From assembly GCF_004117075.1 (NCBI RefSeq), contig NZ_CP026721.1, forward strand, positions 434,001-498,000: 64,000 bases of DNA. The letters run 5' to 3'. Source of the stretch: Fervidobacterium changbaicum (lineage in GTDB: Bacteria > Thermotogota > Thermotogae > Thermotogales > Fervidobacteriaceae). Made by a program: the position numbers and the translations under genes. This document shows, in pieces, positions 26,673 through 37,767 of the stretch. Each line of letters starts with the position of its first letter. The first letter of the stretch is position 1. The notes beneath the pieces were generated by a model. That model was given only the letters and a program-made list of their open reading frames with translations. It did no database searches and had not been told where the DNA came from.

Positions 26673-27344
26673 ATGAAAAGGTTTTTGAAAGTACTCGGCA
26701 TTTTTGTGCTGCTTATCGCAGTTGTAATTGTTTTGACTTCACAAACTACAGCCACTACAACGACACAGAAAAAGTCCAAAACTGTACGAGTCTCCGCTGA
26801 CTATGTGGAACCAAAAAGCGATATTATATACTACAAAGGTCGAGTCTTCGTAAATATTGAAGAGGACAAAGTAAGTCTTAAGACAGCTGAGATGTACGTA
26901 AAAAAAGTCGGAGATAAATGGAGAACTGTCGACATTCCAACGAAAGTTGAGTTCACATTTGATGGAGGTAGTGCGGTAGCGGAGAAAATGACTTATGACC
27001 TGGACAACAGAACAGGAAACCTAACAAATTCGACCGTCACAATCCTTGATACAAAAAGTAATGAGAAAATAATCGTGGTCAGTGATACTCTTAACTTTGA
27101 TCTTGAGAACGATAAGTATAATGGAACGAAGAAAGGCGGAGTAAATATAACGAAAGGTGCTGTTAAGGCTGTGGCAGATAGGTTTGAATACGACAAAAAG
27201 AAAGGAGAGCTTTATCTTTACGGAGCAGTTGTCATAACCGATGATCAAAAGGGTATAAAGATGACCGCTTCTGATGCTGTCATATATACTGAAAAGAACG
27301 ATATGAAGGCCAACAACGTAAGCATTGAACTGAAAGTCGAATAG
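26673..27344 (+). CDS. OstA/LptA-like periplasmic protein
   Basis: This 223-residue protein has an N-terminal hydrophobic anchor (VLGIFVLLIAVVIVLTSQT). Repeated beta-strands of the OstA/LptA type follow: VRVSADYVEPKSDIIYYKG, AEKMTYDLDNRTGNLTN, ADRFEYDKKKGELYLYGAV and TASDAVIYTEKND. In LPS bacteria such proteins carry lipid A-linked glycans across the periplasm. The ligand in a toga-bearing cell is unknown. GGAGGG precedes the ATG. It lies just before miaA, with a 62-base gap. Confidence 0.85.
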   Translation: MKRFLKVLGIFVLLIAVVIVLTSQTTATTTTQKKSKTVRVSADYVEPKSDIIYYKGRVFVNIEEDKVSLKTAEMYVKKVGDKWRTVDIPTKVEFTFDGGSAVAEKMTYDLDNRTGNLTNSTVTILDTKSNEKIIVVSDTLNFDLENDKYNGTKKGGVNITKGAVKAVADRFEYDKKKGELYLYGAVVITDDQKGIKMTASDAVIYTEKNDMKANNVSIELKVE

Positions 27345-27406
27345 TTTGATGTCATTCTTTCCGTAAAATTTTTCAGCAAACATTCAATATGCGATGGGGG
27401 ATTAGA

Positions 27407-28309
27407 GTGAAAAGGATAATAATATCCGGACCAACGGCTTCAGGAAAGACCGATTTTGCCATTCAACTTGCAGAACATTTACCTATAGAAGTCATCTCTA
27501 TGGATTCAAGACAGATATACAAATATATGGACATTGGAACAGCCAAACCGGATCCATATCAGCTTGCTCTAGTAAAACATCATATGATCGATATTATTGA
27601 ACCAAACGAATATTTCAACGCTTTTCTGTACCAAAAGATGGCGAAAGAGAAAGAAGAAGAAATAAGAAATTCTGGAAAGATACCAATATATGTTGGTGGC
27701 ACAGGACTTTACATAGATGCATTAGTAAAAGGTTTTTTTGAAGGCGTCTCACGTGATGAAAACATACGTAAGGAGTTAAGCAAACTCAACGAACAGGAAC
27801 CAGGAATTTTGAGAAAAATGCTCGAAGAATTTGATCCGGAAGCTGCATCAAGAATTCATCCGCAAGACATTAAACGCACCATTAGAGCGTTAGAGGTCTA
27901 TCTAAAGACAGGTAAGAGAATTTCTGAGCTGCAAACCCAACAGGCAAATTATGAAGACTTCGTACTTATCGTCTTGAATCCAAAGAGAGAGGAGCTTTAC
28001 GACAGAATAAATCGCCGTGCCGAAAAGATGATTGAGCACGGGCTTATTGAAGAAGTAAAGACACTTATCGAAAGATACGGTAAGAACCTCGATGCTTTCA
28101 AAACCATAGGATATAAAGAGATAATAGACTACTTGGATGGAGTGTACAGTTTGGAGTTGGCACTGCATCTAATAAAGCGAAACACACGACATTACGCAAG
28201 AAGGCAGATAATATATCTTAGAAGATTTCCAAACGCCATATGGCTGGAACCTGGAAAAGAAGCGTTGGAAAGTGTTCTTAGGATTATCCAAAAAGAGGCC
28301 CAATTCTAG
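27407..28309 (+). CDS. miaA: tRNA dimethylallyltransferase MiaA
   Basis: This 300-residue enzyme transfers dimethylallyl to A37 of tRNAs that read UNN codons. The P-loop is GPTASGKT, followed by SMDSRQIYKYMDIGTAKP, the PIYVGGTGLYIDAL block and the C-terminal FKTIGYKEI and RHYARRQ segments. The GTG start has GGGGG six bases upstream. An in-frame ATG 18 bases earlier would overlap that site. Confidence 0.96.
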   Translation: MKRIIISGPTASGKTDFAIQLAEHLPIEVISMDSRQIYKYMDIGTAKPDPYQLALVKHHMIDIIEPNEYFNAFLYQKMAKEKEEEIRNSGKIPIYVGGTGLYIDALVKGFFEGVSRDENIRKELSKLNEQEPGILRKMLEEFDPEAASRIHPQDIKRTIRALEVYLKTGKRISELQTQQANYEDFVLIVLNPKREELYDRINRRAEKMIEHGLIEEVKTLIERYGKNLDAFKTIGYKEIIDYLDGVYSLELALHLIKRNTRHYARRQIIYLRRFPNAIWLEPGKEALESVLRIIQKEAQF

Positions 28310-28342
28310 ATAAGAGAGCGGTTACAGACAGAGGTGGAGTAT

Positions 28343-29929
28343 ATGGAAGCGTTGTATAGAAAATATCGACCAACGAGGTTCTCGGAAATAGTCGGACAGG
28401 AACATATCAAAAGACTTTTGAAAAATGCTCTTGACAAACGCAGGATTAGTCACGCATACATATTTGCTGGTCCTCGTGGTACTGGAAAAACCACAACTGC
28501 GCGGATTCTCGCAAAATCGTTGAACTGTGAAAACAACCAATACAAAGAACCGTGCAACGAATGTGTTTCGTGCAAAGCTATTGACAACGGATCGCATTTG
28601 GATGTTATAGAGCTTGATGCCGCTTCAAATAGAGGCATCGACGAGGTTAGAAAAATCAGAGAAGGTGTGAACTTCACACCCGTTATGGGGAAATACAAAG
28701 TATACATCATCGACGAGGTTCATATGCTTACAAAGGAAGCTTTTAATGCACTTCTTAAAACATTAGAAGAACCTCCACAGCATGTTGTGTTTATTTTAGC
28801 CACGACAAACCCTGAAAAAATACCTCCAACTATCATCTCTCGTTGCCAAGTTTTGGAATTCCGAAACATCTCAAATGACGAGATTAAAAGCCGTCTTAGA
28901 GAGATTTGCGAGAAAGAAGGTTACGATGTAACCGATGAGGCACTGGAAAAGGTCGTAAGAAAAGCTGCAGGCGGACTTAGAGATGCACTCTCAATTCTTG
29001 AGCAGGTTGTAAGATATTCTGGTGGGGAAGTCACCCCACAGGCTGTTAACGAGGCTTTAGGATTGGTAGGTGACGAAACAATTGATGAGTTTATTGAATC
29101 GCTACGTACTGGGGACTTGCAAAGTGTTGAAGATATTATAGACGAAGTTTACGTAGAAAGAGGGGATTTCGACACATTCCTGACACAGGTTATAGAAAAG
29201 TTGTTGGAGCAGAAAAACAGTCATGGTATCAAATTGGCTTCTGAGATCTATAAAATACAAAAAGAGTTAAAAACTGCCGAGGAGAAACTCTTACTGGCAA
29301 AGGTGTTGATGCTTAATTTAGCAGTAATGCAAAACAAATCTGCTGAAATTCCATTCTCACAACCAACGGCAACGTATTCATCAAAAACTGTAGCTCAAAC
29401 CAAAAGCTTAGAAACTCCGAAATCCTCGGTTGAGTCAGAAGAAGAAGTTCAGCAGCTGGTTCAAACGACAAGCAATGGTATTAATAAAGGAACTGCAAAT
29501 GAAACAAAGATGATAGCAGAAGAGAAAGTCAAAGAAAGTGTCGTATCACCAATTGAAAAGCTCGAAAATGGCGGAGAAAGAGATTTGACAAAGAACCAAA
29601 TTGAGGAGGTTACTCCTACTGAAGGTTCGAAATCCCAAACTCAGCTTAGATTTGTGACAAGCGAAATCTTAGAGGATTTGAAATTGAACGGTGACTTATC
29701 GATCTTTGTTGGTCTGTCTCTTGCTACGGTCTATGAACTAGATGACGTTGTAAGAATCGTATTCGATAAATCCAAACAATTCAGCTACGAGGTATTAAAA
29801 GAAAAGAAGGATCAAATAGCTCTGCTCTATCAAAAGAAGTCTGGCAAAAACAGAGATGTTGTAATAGAACTTGCAGATGATGACCATGATCCTGTCCTGG
29901 AAAAATTGAAGATTCTGCTCACAGATTAA
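28343..29929 (+). CDS. dnaX: DNA polymerase III subunit gamma/tau
   Basis: This 528-residue clamp-loader ATPase starts ALYRKYRPTRFSEIVGQEHI. Walker A GPRGTGKTTTAR is near residue 45. A four-cysteine zinc site follows (CENNQYKEPCNECVSC), then VYIIDEVHML (Walker B), the SRC sensor and a polar, Glu/Lys-rich linker from about 330 to 430. A tau-like C-terminal domain completes it. I saw no obvious slippery sequence for frameshifting to a shorter gamma form. The ATG at 28343 follows GAGGTGG. Confidence 0.95.
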   Translation: MEALYRKYRPTRFSEIVGQEHIKRLLKNALDKRRISHAYIFAGPRGTGKTTTARILAKSLNCENNQYKEPCNECVSCKAIDNGSHLDVIELDAASNRGIDEVRKIREGVNFTPVMGKYKVYIIDEVHMLTKEAFNALLKTLEEPPQHVVFILATTNPEKIPPTIISRCQVLEFRNISNDEIKSRLREICEKEGYDVTDEALEKVVRKAAGGLRDALSILEQVVRYSGGEVTPQAVNEALGLVGDETIDEFIESLRTGDLQSVEDIIDEVYVERGDFDTFLTQVIEKLLEQKNSHGIKLASEIYKIQKELKTAEEKLLLAKVLMLNLAVMQNKSAEIPFSQPTATYSSKTVAQTKSLETPKSSVESEEEVQQLVQTTSNGINKGTANETKMIAEEKVKESVVSPIEKLENGGERDLTKNQIEEVTPTEGSKSQTQLRFVTSEILEDLKLNGDLSIFVGLSLATVYELDDVVRIVFDKSKQFSYEVLKEKKDQIALLYQKKSGKNRDVVIELADDDHDPVLEKLKILLTD

Positions 29930-29955
29930 CTTAAACGAAAGGGCGTGAGTGGAGA

Positions 29956-31013
29956 ATGGTAGATATATACGAAATTATAAGTAAAGCGAAGAATTCTCGA
30001 GCCACAGATGTCCATATATCTGCAGATAACCCTCCAATTATGCGTGTTGATGGATACTTAACAAAGATGCAAGGTTACAAACCTCTTACTCCAAGCGAAG
30101 TGAGAGATATTGTAACGCGTCTTTTAGAAGAACATGATATAATGAGCCATAATAAGGAAGTGGATTTCTCTTTCGGTTTTGAAGATGTAAGAATTAGGGC
30201 CAACCTCTACTATGAGCGTGGTAATCCTGCTTTGGCTTTGAGGATTATCACAAAGCGTATAAGGACCTTCGAAGAACTTGGACTTCCCACGACCATTAGA
30301 GATTTCTGCGATAGAGACACAGGACTAATCATCATAACAGGTCCTACCGGAAGCGGTAAATCCACAACGCTTGCAGCTATGGTTGACTATATTAATTCCA
30401 AGTATGCATACCACATAATTACGATAGAAGATCCTATAGAGTACGTTTTCGAAAATAAGAATTCACTGATACATCAGCGTGAAGTAGGGCGAGACACGGA
30501 ATCATTTGCAGATGGTCTTAAATACGCACTCAGGCAAGATCCGGATATAATTCTTGTTGGTGAAATGAGGGATTTAGAAACAATTTCGTTGGCACTGACA
30601 GCCGCTGAGACTGGGCATTTGGTCCTTGCGACTCTTCACACAAACTCTGCAGCAACGGCACCTGAAAGAATTGTTGACGTCTTTCCGGCTCATCAGCAGA
30701 AGCAGGTTTCATTGCAGCTTGCAAATACATTAGTAGGCGTTGTTTACCAAAGGCTCGTTCCAAAGAAGACGGTGGGAATGATGCCGGTTGCAGAGATATT
30801 GGTAGCAAATGCTGCGGTAAAGAACCTCATAAGAGAAGGAAAGATTCATCAGATAGAGAGCATCATGCAAACCGCTCAGAAACTTGGAAATGTTCTTTTT
30901 GATGATGCTCTTCTAAAGGCATATTTTGACAATGCAATAACGAAAGAGACACTTATAGGTTTTGCACGCAATCCTGAGGAGGTGTCTAAGAAAATAGGAT
31001 GGACAGGAGTTTA

Positions 31014-31014
<1 letters not shown>
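29956..31014 (+). CDS. pilT: type IV pilus retraction ATPase PilT
   Basis: This 352-residue hexameric ATPase depolymerises type IV pili. The N-terminal domain has the [14 protein letters not shown] block. The RecA-like domain has Walker [11 protein letters not shown], the Asp box in [10 protein letters not shown], Walker B ILVGEMRD and the His box [12 protein letters not shown]. The AIRNLIRE-type retraction motif is present in the form [13 protein letters not shown]. No pilin or PilB gene is nearby. It sits in a housekeeping operon whose stop overlaps the prfA start by one base. Confidence 0.94.
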
Positions 31015-32689
<1,675 letters not shown>

Positions 32690-32746
32690 GGACATTTTTT
32701 TATAGTAGATATTTCTGGTAATTCTTAATCCGGAGGTGGCCGTTAA

Positions 32747-34015
32747 TTGAGCGAAGGAATTAGTATGAAACAACTTGAAGAAATGACAATGAAAGAACTA
32801 TACGAATTGGCAAGAAAATATGATATCCCAAGGTATACTAGCATGAGGAAACAAGACTTAATATTCGAAATCCTCGAGGCCAAAGCAAAGGCTGAAGGTT
32901 ATTTTTTTGGTGAAGGTGTGCTTGAAATCGCTCCTGACGGCTATGGTTTCTTGAGAAGTTTGGAAACGATGCTCTCCGGTCCAAAGGATATATACGTCTC
33001 GCAATCTCAAATCAGGAAATTTAATCTAAACACAGGTGACATTGTTTCTGGAGTCATTCGCCCTCCAAAAGAGGGTGAACGATTCAATGCGATGATTAAA
33101 ATCGAAGCAATAAACTACAAACCCCCTGAGTTTGCAAATGAGAGGGTTAATTTTGAAAACTTGACACCTGATTATCCAAGAGAACGATATGTTCTTGAAA
33201 CTAAGCCCGATATATTCTCAACAAGACTTATAGACCTATTTGCGCCTATTGGAAAAGGCCAGCGTGGTATGATAGTTGCTCCTCCGAAGGCAGGTAAGAC
33301 GACTATACTAAAAGAGATAGCCAACGGCATAGCCGAAAATCATCCGGACACAATAAGAATAGTGTTGCTTATCGATGAAAGACCTGAAGAAGTTACCGAC
33401 ATCAAAGAATCCGTTGATGCAAAAGTTATTGCAGCTCCATTTGATATGCCCTCCGAAAAACAGATTAAAATAGCCGAATTAACACTTGAGATGTGTAAGC
33501 GTCTTGTCGAGTATGGTAATCACGTTGTTGTGCTTTTAGATAGTTTGACGAGACTTGCGCGTGTGTATAACATAACGGTGCCACCGAGTGGGAAATTGTT
33601 GACTGGTGGTGTTGACCCTGCTGCGTTACATAAACCAAAGCAGTTTTTTGGAGCTGCACGAAATACTCGTGAAGGTGGAAGCTTAACCATAATCGCAACG
33701 GCTCTCGTAGAAACAGGTTCTAAGATGGATGAGGTCATATTTGAAGAATTCAAAGGTACAGGTAACATGGAATTGGTTCTCTCAAGACAGCTTGCAAACA
33801 AAAGAATATTCCCAGCGATAAATATCACGCTCTCTGGAACAAGAAGAGAGGAACTGTTAATTACTCAGAACAACCTTAAGAAAATTTGGTTGCTGCGACG
33901 AATGCTCGATTCCATGAGTGAAGAAGAAGGTCTGAAACTGATCTTAAATAAGCTTAAGGACACGAAAACAAATGCTGAATTTCTTGCGTTAATTGATGCT
34001 CAAAAAAGTGTTTAG
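32747..34015 (+). CDS. rho: transcription termination factor Rho
   Basis: This 422-residue hexameric RNA helicase ends transcription of untranslated RNA. The N-terminal helical domain (LEEMTMKELYELARKY) precedes a cold-shock-like RNA-binding domain (GVLEIAPDGYGFLRS). The ATPase core has Walker A APPKAGKTT, Walker B VVVLLDSLTRLARVYN and the Q/R-loop GGVDPAALHKPKQFFGAARN. TTG at 32747 lies ten bases after GGAGG. An in-frame ATG six codons downstream is an alternative. The presence of Rho matters for reading unterminated gene ends in this window. Confidence 0.96.
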   Translation: MSEGISMKQLEEMTMKELYELARKYDIPRYTSMRKQDLIFEILEAKAKAEGYFFGEGVLEIAPDGYGFLRSLETMLSGPKDIYVSQSQIRKFNLNTGDIVSGVIRPPKEGERFNAMIKIEAINYKPPEFANERVNFENLTPDYPRERYVLETKPDIFSTRLIDLFAPIGKGQRGMIVAPPKAGKTTILKEIANGIAENHPDTIRIVLLIDERPEEVTDIKESVDAKVIAAPFDMPSEKQIKIAELTLEMCKRLVEYGNHVVVLLDSLTRLARVYNITVPPSGKLLTGGVDPAALHKPKQFFGAARNTREGGSLTIIATALVETGSKMDEVIFEEFKGTGNMELVLSRQLANKRIFPAINITLSGTRREELLITQNNLKKIWLLRRMLDSMSEEEGLKLILNKLKDTKTNAEFLALIDAQKSV

Positions 34016-34045
34016 TTTAAATTGAACTTTTTGAGAGGTGCGTTA

Positions 34046-35194
34046 ATGACTTTTGAAAAGTCGCATCTTAATGAGTGGTACATTTTGCCATTATTCACGT
34101 TAATTTTTGCAATACTTTTGGCCACTGCAACCCTGCTGTTGGCTGTTTCACAGAGGGCAATAGAATATTATTCCGCAGCTGAGCTTTCTTACAAATCTGG
34201 TGATTATTCCACCGCTTTGAGAAACTACGAGCTAGCACTCTCGACAGATCCTAAAATTGAAGGATACGATTCACAGATAAAGTTTAAAATGGGAATATCA
34301 GCTTATATGATGGGTGATTACGATAAGGCGAGAAGTTATCTTGCCGGTTATAACAACGATTTTGTCAGAGCTTTGCTTGATTCTATAGCTCAACGTAAAG
34401 CTCAAGACGAATGGAAAAAATGGATTGCTACTTACAGACCTACTACAGTTGAAGAAGCTACTCAAGTAGTCTCTCAAGTTCAACAAAAATCAAAAATTAA
34501 CTGGGTCCCAGTGCTTATTATCTTTGTTACCACATTTTCGGTCCTGCTAATAGCAGAACTTAGGATTTACAAAGCTAGAAGGATGGTTGTTGAACTTCCT
34601 GCAAAACCATCCGAGATTTCTCCTGTTGTTGACACAGGTGGTTCTAAAAGTTACGAAACTGTGGAGCAACCTAAGCCTGAGGTTTCTGAAGAATTTCAGC
34701 TCATACCGGAAGATGCGAGAATTGTTGATTTTGAAGAGTTGTTGAAAAGTGAGATAGACGTCTTCAAAGACATATTTGAACAGATTTCTACACAGCATGC
34801 CAGTCAAGAGCCGGAGGAAGCTAAAAGTTTTGAAGAATTGGAACTTAAACCATCTGGTGGAGCAGAAAAGGATTGGGCTGAAAGAGAAAAAATTGTTGAG
34901 GAGATACTTGGCGAGACTAAAGAATTGATTGAAGACCTGGGAAGAATGGTTGAGCAAAAGCCTGAAGAGGAACAAACTACTCAGTTTGAATTGGAAAGTA
35001 TTGAAGCTGAGCTCGTGAGTAAGTTGAAAACACTTAGAGATAGTTGGAATGAAGAAATTCAGTTAACAGCTGATCTATACGAAGAAATACAGAAAGACTT
35101 TTCAGAATTCGATACTCTGGAAAAGATTACCGACGAAGAAACAAAAGTGTTAGTCGAAAAACTTATTAAACTCAGGCAGGGTGAGAATAATTGA
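34046..35194 (+). CDS. membrane protein with TPR-like repeats and acidic cytoplasmic tail
   Basis: This 382-residue protein is of unknown function. It has a membrane helix near residues 13-35 and then TPR-like units in an outside loop (AAELSYKSGDYSTALRNYELAL, KMGISAYMMGDYDKARSYL). A second helix lies near 155-175 (WVPVLIIFVTTFSVLLIAEL). The tail of about 200 residues is strongly acidic and probably helical. The ATG follows GAGGTG. The last four bases overlap the next gene, a transporter, so the two are co-translated. A scaffold or regulator for the permeases is a guess from position. Confidence 0.8.
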   Translation: MTFEKSHLNEWYILPLFTLIFAILLATATLLLAVSQRAIEYYSAAELSYKSGDYSTALRNYELALSTDPKIEGYDSQIKFKMGISAYMMGDYDKARSYLAGYNNDFVRALLDSIAQRKAQDEWKKWIATYRPTTVEEATQVVSQVQQKSKINWVPVLIIFVTTFSVLLIAELRIYKARRMVVELPAKPSEISPVVDTGGSKSYETVEQPKPEVSEEFQLIPEDARIVDFEELLKSEIDVFKDIFEQISTQHASQEPEEAKSFEELELKPSGGAEKDWAEREKIVEEILGETKELIEDLGRMVEQKPEEEQTTQFELESIEAELVSKLKTLRDSWNEEIQLTADLYEEIQKDFSEFDTLEKITDEETKVLVEKLIKLRQGENN

Positions 35195-36438
35195 TATCAT
35201 TAATTCTTGTTCTGTATGCTATAGCTTATGCTTACATAATTTTCGAGCCCAACGTTTCCTCAGTTTCAACGTTAATGCTGGGGCTCGTTTCTGTGTTACT
35301 AGTTGGAGGTTTTGATCTCGCACACATATCTAAAATAGTTGATTTTAACACACTCTTTATACTCATAGGCATGATGACAGTCGTTGCTATTTTAAAAGAA
35401 AAAGGTGTCTTTGTCGAGATTTCGAGGATAATACTAATCTTAAGCAGGGGGAAGGTTTTATTTGCAGTTATACTCATCAATATCGCTATATTTTTGCTCT
35501 CAAGTTTTTTAGATAACGTCACAACAATATTGATATTTATTCCGATACTCTTTTACACCGCCGATGCTTTGCAAGTTGACTCAAAACCTATTTTGATCAA
35601 TGCACTTTTTTTCTCAAACCTTGGCGGTGTGACCACGGCTATAGGTGACCCTCCGAATATCATCATTTACAGCGCCTCTCGTCAAAGTTTCGTTTCGTTT
35701 ATAATTCACCTCATGCCCGTTGGTATTTTAACATTGTTTATACAACTACTATTTGCAAAGAGGGCTTTAAGGGTTCAAGAGCCCGAGACGGAGTTTAATG
35801 TACAAACTATTAGAGATAAATCTACAAGTGATAACTGGTTATATTATCTGCTTGTTTTTACTGGAATAATTGTACTGATGATGTTACATGAAAAAATACG
35901 ATTAGAACTAGGGATTATCACAATGCTTGGAGCAATGGTGTTACTCTTTGTTGAAAAGAAGAATTTTCAATCAGTTGTGGGAGAAGTTGACTGGGACACT
36001 TTAAGTCTAATCACAGGATTATACTTTTTAAACTTTTCTTTGGAACACGTAAATTTATTTGCCACTGCTGTAGGTGTACTTTCAAGGATTAACGTTCCTT
36101 TCATATTAGCGTTGATTATTTTCTGGAGCTCACTCTTCTTGACAGGCTTTTTAAGTGCGTTACCGGTGACGATGATATACCTTGCGATAATAAAGAAACT
36201 TATTCTCCTAGGTGCACCAACCACTTTGTACTGGGCACTTGCTTTGGGTGTTGGGATTGGTGGGAATTTAACACCTGTAGCATCGATGTGTAACATCGTT
36301 GGTAACAATCTTCTAAAGAAATTAAAGGATGAAACATTATCTTTTATTGATTTTACCAAAAGTATGTTGAAGCCGGTTTTACTTAGCGGTATAATTTCAA
36401 GTGTGTTTTTGATAGTATATTCTATAACCGGTTTTTGA
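35191..36438 (+). CDS. ArsB/NhaD-type anion or Na+/H+ permease 1
   Basis: This 415-residue polytopic protein belongs to the ion-transporter superfamily (ArsB, NhaD, SLC13). Both inverted-repeat signatures can be read: DNVTTILIFIPI with GGVTTAIGDPPNIII in the first half, and GNLTPVASMCNIVG in the second. The second signature differs from the usual GNLTPxGAxxNV, so substrate specificity may have shifted. The start is TTG with GCAGGGTGAG upstream, overlapping the TPR gene by four bases. Substrate is undetermined. Confidence 0.88.
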   Translation: MISLILVLYAIAYAYIIFEPNVSSVSTLMLGLVSVLLVGGFDLAHISKIVDFNTLFILIGMMTVVAILKEKGVFVEISRIILILSRGKVLFAVILINIAIFLLSSFLDNVTTILIFIPILFYTADALQVDSKPILINALFFSNLGGVTTAIGDPPNIIIYSASRQSFVSFIIHLMPVGILTLFIQLLFAKRALRVQEPETEFNVQTIRDKSTSDNWLYYLLVFTGIIVLMMLHEKIRLELGIITMLGAMVLLFVEKKNFQSVVGEVDWDTLSLITGLYFLNFSLEHVNLFATAVGVLSRINVPFILALIIFWSSLFLTGFLSALPVTMIYLAIIKKLILLGAPTTLYWALALGVGIGGNLTPVASMCNIVGNNLLKKLKDETLSFIDFTKSMLKPVLLSGIISSVFLIVYSITGF

Positions 36439-36464
36439 TTTGAAGTTTTGGGAAGGTGAACAAA

Positions 36465-37748
36465 GTGAAGATTGTTGTGGCTATGATGTTTGCTTTCGTT
36501 CTTTATTTTGTTGTCACAGGAAAGATCAACAAGACCATTGCAGCAATGGTCGGTGGTTTAACATTACTGGCTATCAGGATCTTTCCTGATCCTTACGAAG
36601 GGTTGAAAGAATCCATAGATATTAATACCCTTCTTTTTCTTATTGGCATGATGATTTTTGTACGCGTAATGGAGACCTCTGGAATATTTGAATACATAGC
36701 CATCAAAACCGTCAAGATTGCTGGGACGAGCGTACCAAAGCTATTTTTTGCAATGACTTTCGTTGTTGGTTTTGTTTCCGCTTTTATTGATAACGTTACA
36801 ACTGTTCTGATATTCATTCCCGTCACGTTTGCAATAAGTGATATTCTGAGTATAGATGCCGTCCCGTTTGTTCTTGGCGAGGTCTTTGCTTCCAATATTG
36901 GTGGCACTATGACTCCGATAGGGGACCCACCAAACATATTGATTACATCCGCCGCAAGGATCCCTTTCGCCGAATTTGCAAAGTACATGGTTCCGATAAA
37001 CTTAATTATACTCTTCTTAACGGACGTAGCACTAATACTCGCTTTTAGAAAAGAATTCGCGAAGAAATTTTCAAAGGAATTTTTGAGCAGGTTTGATGAA
37101 TCAAAGGTTGTAAAAAGTAAGAGACGATTTATAATGGCTGCTATATTTATGTTTTTCATTATTTCATTGTTCCTGTTTCAAAAGCAACTGAAACTTGAAA
37201 GTTCAATCATTGGTCTTATCGCTGGATTTTTCGGTTTATTGATATTTGAATCACATGAAATAACACCTTTCTTAGAAAAAGTGGAATGGGAAGTAATATT
37301 CTTTTTCCTTGGTCTTTTTATAATAACTGGTGCAATGGAGAAAGTGGGCTTGATGAATGATATGGCAAACTTTCTTGTTAAAGTATCATCCGGATCAATG
37401 GTAACACTATCTTCCGTCATTGTGTGGGCATCTGGCATCATTTCTGGCTTTGTCGATAACATACCGTTTGCCGCGACAATGATTCCGGTTATAAAAGGGT
37501 TGCCGGCTATAAATCCACAGTTCTCAAACATAACTCCATTATGGTACGCTTTATCTTTAGGAGTTTGTTTGGGCGGCAATCTGACCCCAGTAGGTGCCTC
37601 TGCAAATGTTGTTGGACTAACACTTTTGAAAAAGTACAAAGGAAAGGAGATAACATTTGGTAATTTTGTAAAGTATGGAGCAATAACTGTTTTCATTAGC
37701 TTAGTCATATCGAATGTCTATTCGTTGATACTTCTGAGAATTATGTAA
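36465..37748 (+). CDS. ArsB/NhaD-type anion or Na+/H+ permease 2
   Basis: This 427-residue protein is a paralogue of the preceding permease and closer to the family consensus. It has DNVTTVLIFIPVTF, then GGTMTPIGDPPNILI in the first repeat and DNIPFAATMIPV with GNLTPVGASANVVG in the second. About eleven membrane helices are expected. GTG at 36465 has GGAAGG eight bases upstream. The GTG at 36456 overlaps that site. The two tandem permeases could act separately or as a pair. Confidence 0.9.
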   Translation: MKIVVAMMFAFVLYFVVTGKINKTIAAMVGGLTLLAIRIFPDPYEGLKESIDINTLLFLIGMMIFVRVMETSGIFEYIAIKTVKIAGTSVPKLFFAMTFVVGFVSAFIDNVTTVLIFIPVTFAISDILSIDAVPFVLGEVFASNIGGTMTPIGDPPNILITSAARIPFAEFAKYMVPINLIILFLTDVALILAFRKEFAKKFSKEFLSRFDESKVVKSKRRFIMAAIFMFFIISLFLFQKQLKLESSIIGLIAGFFGLLIFESHEITPFLEKVEWEVIFFFLGLFIITGAMEKVGLMNDMANFLVKVSSGSMVTLSSVIVWASGIISGFVDNIPFAATMIPVIKGLPAINPQFSNITPLWYALSLGVCLGGNLTPVGASANVVGLTLLKKYKGKEITFGNFVKYGAITVFISLVISNVYSLILLRIM

Positions 37749-37767
37749 GGTGGATTTTGATGTTAGC

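Noticed and set aside
28343-29929. Programmed frameshift in dnaX producing a gamma subunit
   Set aside because: I found no long A-run or typical slippery heptamer with a following hairpin in the linker region.
36593-37159. A 188-codon minus-strand open frame opposite permease 2
   Set aside because: It lies fully within a clear ArsB/NhaD-type gene and has no ribosome binding site.
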